Assembly (NCBI GenBank): GCA_022009755.1
Contig: CP091722.1
Coordinates: 1,000,001 to 1,064,000 of the forward strand
Length of the DNA stretch: 64,000 bases
Origin: Oscillospiraceae bacterium
GTDB taxonomy: Bacteria > Bacillota > Clostridia > Christensenellales > QALW01
Reading direction: 5' to 3'
Shown here: positions 45,736 through 53,612 of the stretch, one piece after another
Layout of the letters: every line of letters begins with the position of its first letter
How positions within the stretch are numbered: the first letter of the stretch is position 1
Position numbers and translations under genes: made by a program
Notes under the pieces: model-generated
Database searches by the model: none
What the model was told of the DNA's origin: nothing
The model's input: the letters and a program-made list of their open reading frames with translations, nothing else

Positions 45736-46815
45736 ATGGACAACAATAGCAGCACTTTGATCCTCTTGATCGTTCTGATCGTATCTGCCTCTCTGTTGAT
45801 TGCATTAAAGCTTACGCGGTTTGTTAACGATTTCGGGCGGAGAAAAAGGTATTTTCTTATAAAGATGTGCCGAGCTGACGACTATAAGGAATACTGCAAT
45901 TGGCGCAGGGAACTCCGCTGCCTTTATCTTTGCCTTATACCGTTTATAACCGAGCGCAACGCAAGAAAGGTATATCCTATATTTTTCCGCAAAGCAAAGC
46001 ACGCGTCAAAAGAGAAACGCTCGGACGGTCTTGCGTATATCCTTGCCCCCTCAATGCTTGCCATATGCATCTGTGCTGTCTGCCTTTGCGGTGTAAGCTG
46101 GGCGTGGTTTACCTCAAGCACCGCCACGGGCACAACGGCAATTCAAAGCTCGTCCTACAAGCTGCTGTATCAGGTTGGTGACGACACAGCTCCAACCGAA
46201 CTTGCCGAACCCGGAACAGCATATACGCTGACAAGCGATACCGCTGTGATAACGCTGAAAGCCACCGGAACGGCAGGCGCAACAGGTTATTGCAGTATAA
46301 AGGTCGGTAACGAAACCTACTGCACCAAGCAGATTTCTACAAATGATACTTCCGGCTTCACTTTTACCGTAAACGCAGCCGCAGGTACAACTATCACACT
46401 CACTCCCAAATGGGGAACTTACTCCCACACTGCCACGCTTCATAAAGGCGATGTTATCACCGCCATCGGCTCACAGCAAAACAACCCCCAAGCGCCCGAT
46501 AACGACGTGACCACTGAGCCGTCAGCCGAGCCGACTGTACCGACAGCTCCTACAACGCCGAGCAGTGCTCCGGCAAATACCGAAGCCACAACACCCGAAC
46601 CCTCGGCAACCGCATCGGCTGCTCCTACAACGCCGAGCAGCACTCCGGCAGAAAGCGAAACCACCGCACCTGAACCCTCGGCAACCATCGCAACTCCGAC
46701 ACAGCCCGAACCTACCGACACAGAGCCAGCTCCTGCGCCGGAAACCGCAACCCCGGAGAACACAACGGCAGCTTCGACCGAGCCGCCCACCGCCGAGACA
46801 AGCGAAAGCAACTGA
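45736..46815 (+). CDS. Membrane-spanning protein with internal SipW-like signal and Pro/Thr/Glu-rich stalk
   Basis: 359 residues from ATG 45736 (AAAGGAG upstream). TM1 (about 6-24) is followed by about 70 basic cytoplasmic residues and a second hydrophobic segment (MLAICICAVCLCGVSWAWFTSSTATG), whose AWFTSST mimics the SipW cleavage boundary. A beta domain (IQSSSYKLLYQVGDDTAPTELAEPGTAYTLTSDTAVITLK) precedes a long Thr/Pro/Glu/Ser-rich stalk with repeated PTTPSSxPA and EPSAT units. It may be a basal or cell-wall-spanning component (inference). It ends the locus, followed by a terminator. Confidence 0.7.
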   Translation: MDNNSSTLILLIVLIVSASLLIALKLTRFVNDFGRRKRYFLIKMCRADDYKEYCNWRRELRCLYLCLIPFITERNARKVYPIFFRKAKHASKEKRSDGLAYILAPSMLAICICAVCLCGVSWAWFTSSTATGTTAIQSSSYKLLYQVGDDTAPTELAEPGTAYTLTSDTAVITLKATGTAGATGYCSIKVGNETYCTKQISTNDTSGFTFTVNAAAGTTITLTPKWGTYSHTATLHKGDVITAIGSQQNNPQAPDNDVTTEPSAEPTVPTAPTTPSSAPANTEATTPEPSATASAAPTTPSSTPAESETTAPEPSATIATPTQPEPTDTEPAPAPETATPENTTAASTEPPTAETSESN

Positions 46816-46819
46816 ATAA

Positions 46820-46866
46820 AAACCACAAGCCGCAACGGATTATATCATCATTCCGCTGCGGCTTAA
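46820..46866. terminator. Terminator between the surface locus and tnpV
   Basis: Arms aagccgca (46827-46834) and tgcggctt (46857-46864) enclose an extra ccg/cgg pair; A/T tracts on both sides allow function for both convergent genes. Confidence 0.7.
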
Positions 46867-46869
46867 ATT

Positions 46870-47250
46870 TTATGTATATATAATTTCAGTGTTTACTGCT
46901 TCGGCTGCCCGATTTCGTATATTGTTCATTCTGCCGACCCGCGCCATTTGGTTATCAGCCTTCAACTGCTCGGTAACTCCCTCTGCTATCGCCATCTGCC
47001 TTGTAAGCCGTTCAAACATTTCCTCAGCCTGTCTATCAATATCCGCAAGATAGATGTTCAATTTGCCGCTTGTCAGCAAGTTGGTGTAAAGCACTTTGCG
47101 GTGATTTTTCAGATAGCGAAGATGTCGCTGTCCCCATATCCCGATTGGCTTTTTCTCTTCATCCGTCTCATCGTCTCCGGCGATAATGTAATAGTCACCG
47201 ACCAACTCATATTTCAGTCCCGTGCGTTCGTCAGTAATGTACTTTTCCAT
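46870..47250 (-). CDS. tnpV: TnpV-like transposon-encoded protein
   Basis: 126 residues from ATG 47250 (AAGGAGG upstream). The core TDERTGLKYELVGDYYIIAGDD ... IGIWGQRHLRYLKNHRKVLYTNLLTSGKLNIYLADIDRQAEEMFERLTRQMA matches the TnpV family found in Tn4451-type elements. Its position next to the right-hand repeat supports mobile origin of the island. Function unknown. Confidence 0.85.
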   Translation of the reverse strand: MEKYITDERTGLKYELVGDYYIIAGDDETDEEKKPIGIWGQRHLRYLKNHRKVLYTNLLTSGKLNIYLADIDRQAEEMFERLTRQMAIAEGVTEQLKADNQMARVGRMNNIRNRAAEAVNTEIIYT

Positions 47251-47380
47251 AAAAACAGCCTCCTTAAATTCTTGTGATATTATCATAGCAAAGAGGAAGC
47301 AAATCGGCAAATGTACGGGAAATATGTGAGTTTTTAGCCGGATTTTCAATATGGATTTTAGGTTGGTTATGAACATCCGT

Positions 47381-47455
47381 ACCACATCGGGTGTTCATAA
47401 CGGATTTGAGTTATGAACACTCTTTTTTATTCTGATACGGCTTGATGCAGGGAGC
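47381..47455 (+). repeat. Direct repeat, right end (probable attR)
   Basis: Matches 33066-33140 with 3 mismatches. It contains a perfect 11-bp inverted repeat (gtgttcataac / gttatgaacac, 47391-47420) followed by TCTTTTTT, so it also works as a terminator. A further gttatgaac lies just upstream (about 47366). Confidence 0.75.
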
Positions 47456-47477
47456 GGGTCGCCCGCTCCCTTTTTGC
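47447..47477. terminator. Terminator downstream of merR
   Basis: Stem ggagcgg / ccgctcc followed by CTTTTTG on the + strand; the equivalent hairpin of the left repeat is at 33132-33162. On the minus strand it closes the MerR gene. Confidence 0.7.
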
Positions 47478-47483
47478 ACCTGC

Positions 47484-48290
47484 TTATTGAACCGCCTGCG
47501 CCGTGCTTTTGTCACCGCCTATATCAAAATTGATAGGCAAGACAATTTGTGTAATATAGGAGTTTTTATCTTCACCGTGCGTCGGCGGGCCCTCCATATA
47601 TATGTGGCGGAAAAACCCGTACGGCGTAAGGCTGTTTTTTTCGGCGTAATCAAGCAAGCTGCGGTGTATTTCGGGAAAATTTTCATACGGGCCGCGATAG
47701 TATATGCATATTCCCGTAAGCTGATGCAGCATGCGTATATTTTTTCCCTTGCTTCCCGGGCGTACCGGCACAATGAAGGTTCCGCTGTTTTCTTCTGAAA
47801 CAGGCACATCTATGCACATTTTATTATCAAAATCCATAGTATATTTGCTGAATGCCTCTATATAGGTTTCTCTCAGGCGCACGGTCTTTCGGGCGATGTC
47901 AAGGCCGCTGAATTCAACGCAATATGCGCAGAATTCAGGCAGCGTAACCTTTTTGATTTCGAATTCGGTATTTTTTGTTTGTCTGAGGCGAAGCTGCGCT
48001 ATATACTGATCCAGCATATTTCTTAAAATGACCAGCTTTTCTATTTCCTCCGCAATATGCGAGGAATCGTTAAAATAGTCCTTTATATCTTCAAGAGAAA
48101 GTCCCAGCTCCTGAAGAATGCGTATGAGCCGGATGTGCACTATATTATCGGCAGAATAATAGCGGTAGCCGGTTTGTTCATCCTTATATGCCGGCGTGAG
48201 CAAGCCCACTGTTTCATAGTTTATAAGTATGCGCCGGCTCAGCCCCAATGTTTTTGTCATCCATCCTATCCTGAAAAGCTTGTCCTCCAT
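47484..48290 (-). CDS. MerR family regulator with GyrI-like effector domain
   Basis: 268 residues from ATG 48290 (MEDKLFRIGWMTKTLGLS), which follows GGAGAAGG. MerR HTH: MTKTLGLSRRILINYETVGLLTPAYKDEQTGYRYYSADNIV; a coiled dimer helix; then a GyrI-like ligand-binding domain (FCAYCVEFSGLDIARK ... GPYENFPEIHRSLLDYAEKNSL, GFFRHIYMEGPP). Regulator of the divergent promoter at 48325-48355 (inference from operator design). Ligand unknown. Confidence 0.88.
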   Translation of the reverse strand: MEDKLFRIGWMTKTLGLSRRILINYETVGLLTPAYKDEQTGYRYYSADNIVHIRLIRILQELGLSLEDIKDYFNDSSHIAEEIEKLVILRNMLDQYIAQLRLRQTKNTEFEIKKVTLPEFCAYCVEFSGLDIARKTVRLRETYIEAFSKYTMDFDNKMCIDVPVSEENSGTFIVPVRPGSKGKNIRMLHQLTGICIYYRGPYENFPEIHRSLLDYAEKNSLTPYGFFRHIYMEGPPTHGEDKNSYITQIVLPINFDIGGDKSTAQAVQ

Positions 48291-48324
48291 ACCTTCTCCT
48301 TTACAAAATAATTCAAAAGAGCAT

Positions 48325-48355
48325 TTGACTTGTACATCAATGTACAAGTTATAAT
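48325..48355 (+). promoter_or_regulatory. MerR-type promoter with 19-bp spacer and palindromic operator
   Basis: TTGACT (48325-48330) and TATAAT (48350-48355) are separated by 19 bp, the overlong spacer that MerR regulators correct by DNA twisting. A perfect operator with 10-bp arms acttgtacat and atgtacaagt (48328-48349) fills the spacer. It points to the repeat protein at 48495; the merR gene starts 38 bp on the other side. Confidence 0.9.
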
Positions 48356-48494
48356 ATCACCGAAAAGCATGCGGGTCAATACTTTTCAGGCATTTTTGCA
48401 GCTGCAAGCCCACCGCTATGCTTTACGGCTGTATTTATTATAAATGTCCTATATACAATTCGCAAAACAAAATATCCCAAAGGAGCAATGCTGA

Positions 48495-50819
48495 ATGAAA
48501 AAAAACATGAGAAAAAAAGTACTGATTATACTGCTGTCTCTGCTTCTGCTTACAGGCGTTATATCCGTGCCGGTGCTTGCAGCCTCTTGGAAGCCCGAAG
48601 ACAAGATAACCATCACCGTCCGCGTGTTTAACCCCAATACCGGCGGCGTATGGGTAGTGGGCACCGACTACTGCACAAAGGGCGATGAAAAAATCCAGTC
48701 GGATGCATACCGCATCCCCGATCTTTCAGAGTTCATAGGCGAAAACAGCTACCGCGTACAGAAGGTTGCGGGCAACTGGTATTTCCCCACCGGCGACCAA
48801 AATGTCGGAACGAATGTTTACTGGAGCTGCAACTCCTCCACCGCCACCATGACCTACTGGGTGCCCGGCTTTGTGCCCCCCACACCCTCCGGCTCAGGCG
48901 ATCCTGCGCCCACGCCCGGTCCCACATCCGGCAGCCATGAGGAAGGCAGCGGCGATTATACCATAAGCTTTACCATTGTTTACCACGCAAACTATCCCGG
49001 TGAGGCCAGCCCGGAATACCCGCAATACTCCATGAGCTATACAGTCCATGCATCGTACAATATCATTAATACCGGCAGATCTATTACCGTGCTCACCCCT
49101 GCCGAAGCGGGCTTTACCGCTCCTAACGGCTATAAGCTGGCTTCTCCTCCTTGGAACACAAAGGCAGACGGCACCGGCAGCGCTGTCAATGCGATAATGA
49201 TGTGCAAAAACAACGCCACCTATCACCTTTACGCTCAGTGGACCCCCACCGAGGTTTCAAAAGCGCTTATCCTTAAGTATATGGACGGCACAACCGAGCT
49301 TGCAAACGAAACCTATCTTGAGAACGACACCGTAACCGTAAAGGATTATATGGGTCAAACCAAGGAGGGTTACACCTTCAAGGGCTGGGACACCTCAAGC
49401 GAGGCTAAAACCGTTGTATACGCTGCCGCCGACACCTTTGAAATAACGGAGCACACCACGCTTTACGCCGTGTGGGAGCAGAATGTACCGGAAGTGAAAT
49501 ACACCGTTATCTACACCGACGGCGCGGAGGGCGAGGTAATATTCGAGGATAAAACCTTCACTGACCTTGCCAAGGACAGCGCAACTCCCGCTTTCGGCGA
49601 TAACCCCACGAGGACGGGCTATGTATTTGCCGGCTGGAATCCCGAGGTAGCCGAAACCGTAACCGACAATGCCGTCTATACCGCCGCATGGAAAGAGGAC
49701 AGAAACCACAACGGCATCGCCGACGAGGATGAAGATAAATTCTCCGTTATTTATAAAGACGGCGCAGAGGGCGCGGTTTTTGAAGATCAGATTTATGAAA
49801 ACCTGCTTTCCGGCGATCCCACTCCCGCCTTCCGCGGCGAGAGCGACACCGCAGCAACCCCCACACGCGAGGGCTATATATTCGCCGGCTGGAACCCCGA
49901 GGTAGCCGAAACCGTAACCGGCAATGCTGTCTACACCGCCGCATGGAAAGAGGACAGAAACAACAACGGCATCGCCGACGAGGATGAAGATAAATTCTCC
50001 GTTATTTATAAAGACGGCGCAGAGGGCGCGGTTTTTGAAGATCAGATTTATGAAAACCTGCTTTCCGGCGATAACACTCCCGCCTTCCGCGGCGAGAGCG
50101 ACACCGCAGCAACCCCCACACGCGAGGGCTATGTATTCGCCGGCTGGAGCCCCGAGGTGTCCGAAACCGTAACCGGCAATGCCGTCTATACCGCAAAATG
50201 GAAAGAGGACAGAAACCACAACACCATCGCCGACGAGGATGAAAACAAATTCTCCGTTACCTACACTGACGGCGTGGACAATGAAGAAGTATTCCCGGAT
50301 CAGTCCTATAACGACCTGCTTTCCGGCGATAACACTCCCGCCTTCCGCGGCGAGAGCGACACCGCAGCAACCCCCACACGCGAGGGCTATGTATTCGCCG
50401 GCTGGAGCCCCGAGGTGTCCGAAACCGTAACCGGCAATGCCGTCTATACCGCAAAATGGAAAGAGGACAGAAACCACAACACCATCGCCGACGAGGATGA
50501 AGATAAATACACCGTTATTTATAAAGACGGCGCAGAGGATGTCATCTTCCCGGAGCAGGTTTATGAAAATCTGCTTGCAGGCGACCCCACTCCGGCATTT
50601 AACGGCACTCCGGAAAGAGAGGGCTACACCTTCGCCGGCTGGGACATCATCGTTACCGATACCGTTACCGGCAACGCCACATACACGGCGCGTTGGGAGC
50701 AGAGCGTTAAGCCCACCGGCGACAACACTGCGGCGGTTGCCGCGGCAGCCATCGCCGCACTGCTTGCTGCTGCGGCAGCCATAATCATTTCGCGCCGCAG
50801 AGCCTTTAACGCAAACTGA
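48495..50819 (+). CDS. Secreted InlB/Listeria-Bacteroides-repeat surface protein
   Basis: 774 residues. A signal peptide (about 1-32, VISVPVLAA) leads to an N-terminal beta region and a Pro/Gly/Ser linker (about 131-155). From about residue 250 several Flg_new/InlB B-type modules (TREGYIFAGWNPEVAETVTGNAVYTAAW) follow; three near-identical units of 85, 85 and 86 residues are separated by DRNHNGIADEDED, an EF-hand/dockerin-like Asp/Asn calcium loop. A C-terminal TM helix of Ala/Ile and a basic tail (ISRRRAFNAN) anchor it; no LPXTG. AAAGGAG lies upstream. Controlled by the MerR promoter (inference). Confidence 0.85.
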   Translation: MKKNMRKKVLIILLSLLLLTGVISVPVLAASWKPEDKITITVRVFNPNTGGVWVVGTDYCTKGDEKIQSDAYRIPDLSEFIGENSYRVQKVAGNWYFPTGDQNVGTNVYWSCNSSTATMTYWVPGFVPPTPSGSGDPAPTPGPTSGSHEEGSGDYTISFTIVYHANYPGEASPEYPQYSMSYTVHASYNIINTGRSITVLTPAEAGFTAPNGYKLASPPWNTKADGTGSAVNAIMMCKNNATYHLYAQWTPTEVSKALILKYMDGTTELANETYLENDTVTVKDYMGQTKEGYTFKGWDTSSEAKTVVYAAADTFEITEHTTLYAVWEQNVPEVKYTVIYTDGAEGEVIFEDKTFTDLAKDSATPAFGDNPTRTGYVFAGWNPEVAETVTDNAVYTAAWKEDRNHNGIADEDEDKFSVIYKDGAEGAVFEDQIYENLLSGDPTPAFRGESDTAATPTREGYIFAGWNPEVAETVTGNAVYTAAWKEDRNNNGIADEDEDKFSVIYKDGAEGAVFEDQIYENLLSGDNTPAFRGESDTAATPTREGYVFAGWSPEVSETVTGNAVYTAKWKEDRNHNTIADEDENKFSVTYTDGVDNEEVFPDQSYNDLLSGDNTPAFRGESDTAATPTREGYVFAGWSPEVSETVTGNAVYTAKWKEDRNHNTIADEDEDKYTVIYKDGAEDVIFPEQVYENLLAGDPTPAFNGTPEREGYTFAGWDIIVTDTVTGNATYTARWEQSVKPTGDNTAAVAAAAIAALLAAAAAIIISRRRAFNAN
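49681..50700 (+). repeat. Tandem 255-258 bp repeats in the surface protein gene
   Basis: Units start at 49681, 49936, 50191 and 50449 (last one diverged). The first three share almost all nucleotides, so copy number may vary by slippage or recombination and assembly may have collapsed or expanded them. Confidence 0.85.
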
Positions 50820-50845
50820 CATAAAGCATTTATTATCGGAACATC

Positions 50846-50888
50846 AAAAAAACTCCGTGCATCTCAATGGGATGCACGGAGTTTTTTG
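50846..50888 (+). terminator. Terminator after the surface protein gene
   Basis: Arms aaaactccgtgcatc and gatgcacggagtttt with a 7-nt loop end in TTTTTT; A tracts on the other side make it bidirectional. Confidence 0.88.
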
Positions 50889-50919
50889 CATACAATATAA
50901 CAGACAGGCTTCGGGCTTA

Positions 50920-51186
50920 TCAGCGTTTATACCGCGCAGCGCCGCTTCTTGCGCTGCTTTTGCCGCTTTCCTGCTGGCCTTGAGCGCGTTTTTCCCTGCG
51001 GAACATATCGCTTACATACAGTCCGCTGGTTACCATGGACAGTATGGACCATATAAACAGCAGCGTAAGGGAAATATCATTGCCTATAAAATTCATGGCA
51101 TCGTTGAAATAGTTTATTATGGAAAATGTAAGGAACATACCTCCCAGCACTATGCAGCTGTGCGCCAATATTTTTCTGAGCAACAT
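50920..51186 (-). CDS. Small two-TM membrane protein
   Basis: 88 residues with two hydrophobic helices (about 7-27, 38-58) and a basic Arg/Lys/Ser/Gln-rich tail (FRREKRAQGQQESGKSSARS). No family recognised. It lies between the terminator and the OppA-like gene; its start codon has a GGAG-like site. Confidence 0.6.
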   Translation of the reverse strand: MLLRKILAHSCIVLGGMFLTFSIINYFNDAMNFIGNDISLTLLFIWSILSMVTSGLYVSDMFRREKRAQGQQESGKSSARSGAARYKR

Positions 51187-51325
51187 AAAATTCTCCTTAT
51201 AATAATATTAACAGTTTTATATCCGTCCTTTTCATAAAGACCAAAGTAAACATTTTAATTATAATACTATTTTGCTGTTTAATAAAGCGGTTTTTGTATG
51301 TTCAAGGAGGAAATATCGTTTTGCC

Positions 51326-52930
51326 TCAGGCCTGCGTTACATACCATTTATCCATGTTTTCATACACCCTCAGATCTCTGTTTATGCCGCAGGGCACCAG
51401 CCTGTCTCTGTGAATAAGGGTCTGCGAAAAGCCTATAAGCCCTATCTGCGGCAGCTGTTTTGCAACATACTGCTGAAGCTGGGCATAAACGGAGGCATAC
51501 TCATCCCGCGTTCTTGCGGCATCCAGCCTTGCAAAATACGCATCGCATTCGCTGTCCGAATAGCGCATGACATTGCCGCTGCCCCCGGTTTAAGCGCAAA
51601 GGAGACATCAGGAGAGCCGGAAAAATAATAGCCCGTAAGCAGCAGATCAAAATTCCCCTGAGCAATATCCTCCCTTAGGGCATCACCGTCCTCGGTAACC
51701 GTTTGTATTTCCATGCCCGCCTCTGCCAGCTGACGGCGCAGCATTGCCGCCGTATCCCGCCTTACTGGATTATCGTCGTTGCGCAGGGTAAGCAACCGGA
51801 AGGAGAGCCTTTTGCCGTTCTTCACCCTTATTCCGTCTTCCCCCGGAAGCCACCCTGCCGCCTCAAGCAGGCTGCAGGCCTTAGATACGGAATAGTCGCA
51901 GCGCTGTATATCGTCATTATTAAAAGCGCAGTCGCCGGCAAAGGGGTATTCCATGGATATCCCGTGATTTATATATATGTTTGCTATTATCCCCTTGCGG
52001 TCCACGGCGTAGGATATTGCACGCCGTATGTTCACATCCGTCAGTATGTCATTTTTGAAATTGGGGGCAAGAAAATCATAATAATTTGACATATAGCTGT
52101 AACACGATACGCCGGAATAGCTGTCGTAGATATCCGTGGTATAAATATCCGTAGGCACGCAGTCCAGCCTGCCGTCTATAAAGGCCTGAATCGCCGCAGC
52201 ATTATCCCGATAGCCCACCGCATGTATTTTTTCTATATAGGGCTGCTTCTTCCACCAGTAAGTGTTGCGCACAAGCTCAAGCGAGGTGTTATCGCCGGGG
52301 TTATAGGTACCCACCGCAAAGCCGCCCGTTCCTATGGGCATGGCGTCGGTTTGCTGAGGCAGCGCCGCATACACGCTCTCCGGTATAACGGGGACGCTGA
52401 GGGCGTAATAAATTGCATAGCCCGCCTTTTTGGGATGAAACCGCACCGTGTTTGCATCCACCGCCTCCACCGATTCCACATATTCGCTCACCTGGCTGTG
52501 ATATATGCTTTCCGGGTTTTCCAGCACCGTATTGAAGGTAAACACAACATCGCCGCTTGTAAGGGTATCGCTGTTGTGAAACTGCACGCCGGAGCGAAGG
52601 CGCACAATAACACAGCCCTCGTCGTCAAATTCCCAGCTGTTTGCTATGCTCACCGCCGGCAGCAACTGAGAATCAATGGCAATAAGCGGCTCAAATCATG
52701 GAAAATATGTTGCTCATGCCGCTTTCCTTTACAAACAGCGGATGCCATGTATACGGCTTTTCCGGCATGGGTATGGATATCTCTCCCCCGCTTTGCGGGC
52801 TTATGCTGGTTTGCGGGCGCAGCTGCGAGCTTTCCGGCATGGGTGTGGGCGTTACTATCGCCCCGGCGTAACATCCGCCAAGCAGCATCAAGGCCGCTGC
52901 AAGCGCAGTAATTTTTATTATTGATTTCAC
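51326..52930 (-). CDS. Oligopeptide/nickel-type ABC substrate-binding lipoprotein, frameshifted
   Basis: About 535 residues in three frames (52930-52691, 52665-51442, 51568-51326), with breaks near 52691 (two bases lost before GAG CCG) and 51573 (ccggggg, one G short). Lipobox LLGGC. SBP_bac_5 domain features: HPLFVKESGMSNIFSMIYEPLIAIDSQ, WEFDDEGCVIVRLRSGVQFHNSDTLTSGDVVFTFN and IRRAISYAVDRKGI. No permease or ATPase gene nearby. The gene overlaps coaE by 4 nt, so they are probably one operon. Confidence 0.85.
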
Positions 52931-53553
52931 GGTGCTTCTCCCCTTGTTTGTTTTTCGTTTTGCATCTGTTTTTTCAGCGCCGCAGCAATCAGTGCATCCG
53001 TGCGTTTCAGCGCTTTTTCCAGCGCGCCGCTGTTGTCTATTACGGCACTTGAGCAGCGTTTTCGCTGCGCAAAGGGTATCTGGCTTTTTATTCTGCCCGC
53101 AGCCTCTTCCCGGCTGAGGCCGCTTCTTTTCATTGCACGCTCTATGCGCTGCTCAACCGTGGCATAAACCGTCCACACTTCATCGCACATTTCATTCATA
53201 CCGCTTTCGATCAGCAGCGGCGCATCTATAAAGAACAGCTGCTCATTTGCGCATTTATGCATAAGTTTGATGCATTCGGCAATTACCATGGGATGTATTA
53301 TCTGTTCCAGTTGTTTTCGTTTGCCGTCATCCGAAAACACCTCGGCGCTCATAAGCTTTCTGTCCAGCACGCCGTCCTTTACAAAATTTTCTCCGAACAC
53401 CTGCGCTATGCCTTCAAGCGCCGCTCCGTTTTTCCCGGTAAGCGCCCTTGAGCAGACATCGGCATCAAACACGGTAAAGCCCCGCGCCGCAATATGACGG
53501 CTTATCTCGCTTTTCCCGCTGGCCATTCCGCCCGTTATTCCTATAACCCGCAT
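52927..53553 (-). CDS. coaE: Dephospho-CoA kinase
   Basis: 208 residues. Last step of CoA synthesis. P-loop GGMASGKSEIS, DADVCSRAL, and LLIESGMNEMCDEVWTVYA are complete CoaE motifs. The 3' end overlaps the OppA-like gene; a Shine-Dalgarno (CGGAGG) precedes the ATG. Downstream of polA in the usual polA-coaE order. Confidence 0.95.
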   Translation of the reverse strand: MRVIGITGGMASGKSEISRHIAARGFTVFDADVCSRALTGKNGAALEGIAQVFGENFVKDGVLDRKLMSAEVFSDDGKRKQLEQIIHPMVIAECIKLMHKCANEQLFFIDAPLLIESGMNEMCDEVWTVYATVEQRIERAMKRSGLSREEAAGRIKSQIPFAQRKRCSSAVIDNSGALEKALKRTDALIAAALKKQMQNEKQTRGEAP

Positions 53554-53612
53554 TTTCGCCTCCGTATTATGCCGTTTTTATCAAAAGCCGCTTTTTCTTT
53601 TTTAATAAAGGT

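Larger units (their letters stand above)
33070..47380. mobile_element. Second accessory island inserted at tRNA-Pro
   Basis: Bounded by the 75-bp direct repeats. It carries integrase and serine-recombinase remnants at its left end, tnpV at its right end, and between them a TetR regulator and the SipW/TasA-like surface locus. No complete recombinase or transfer gene is visible, so it may be fixed or need a helper. Exact ends within the repeats cannot be read. Confidence 0.65.
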
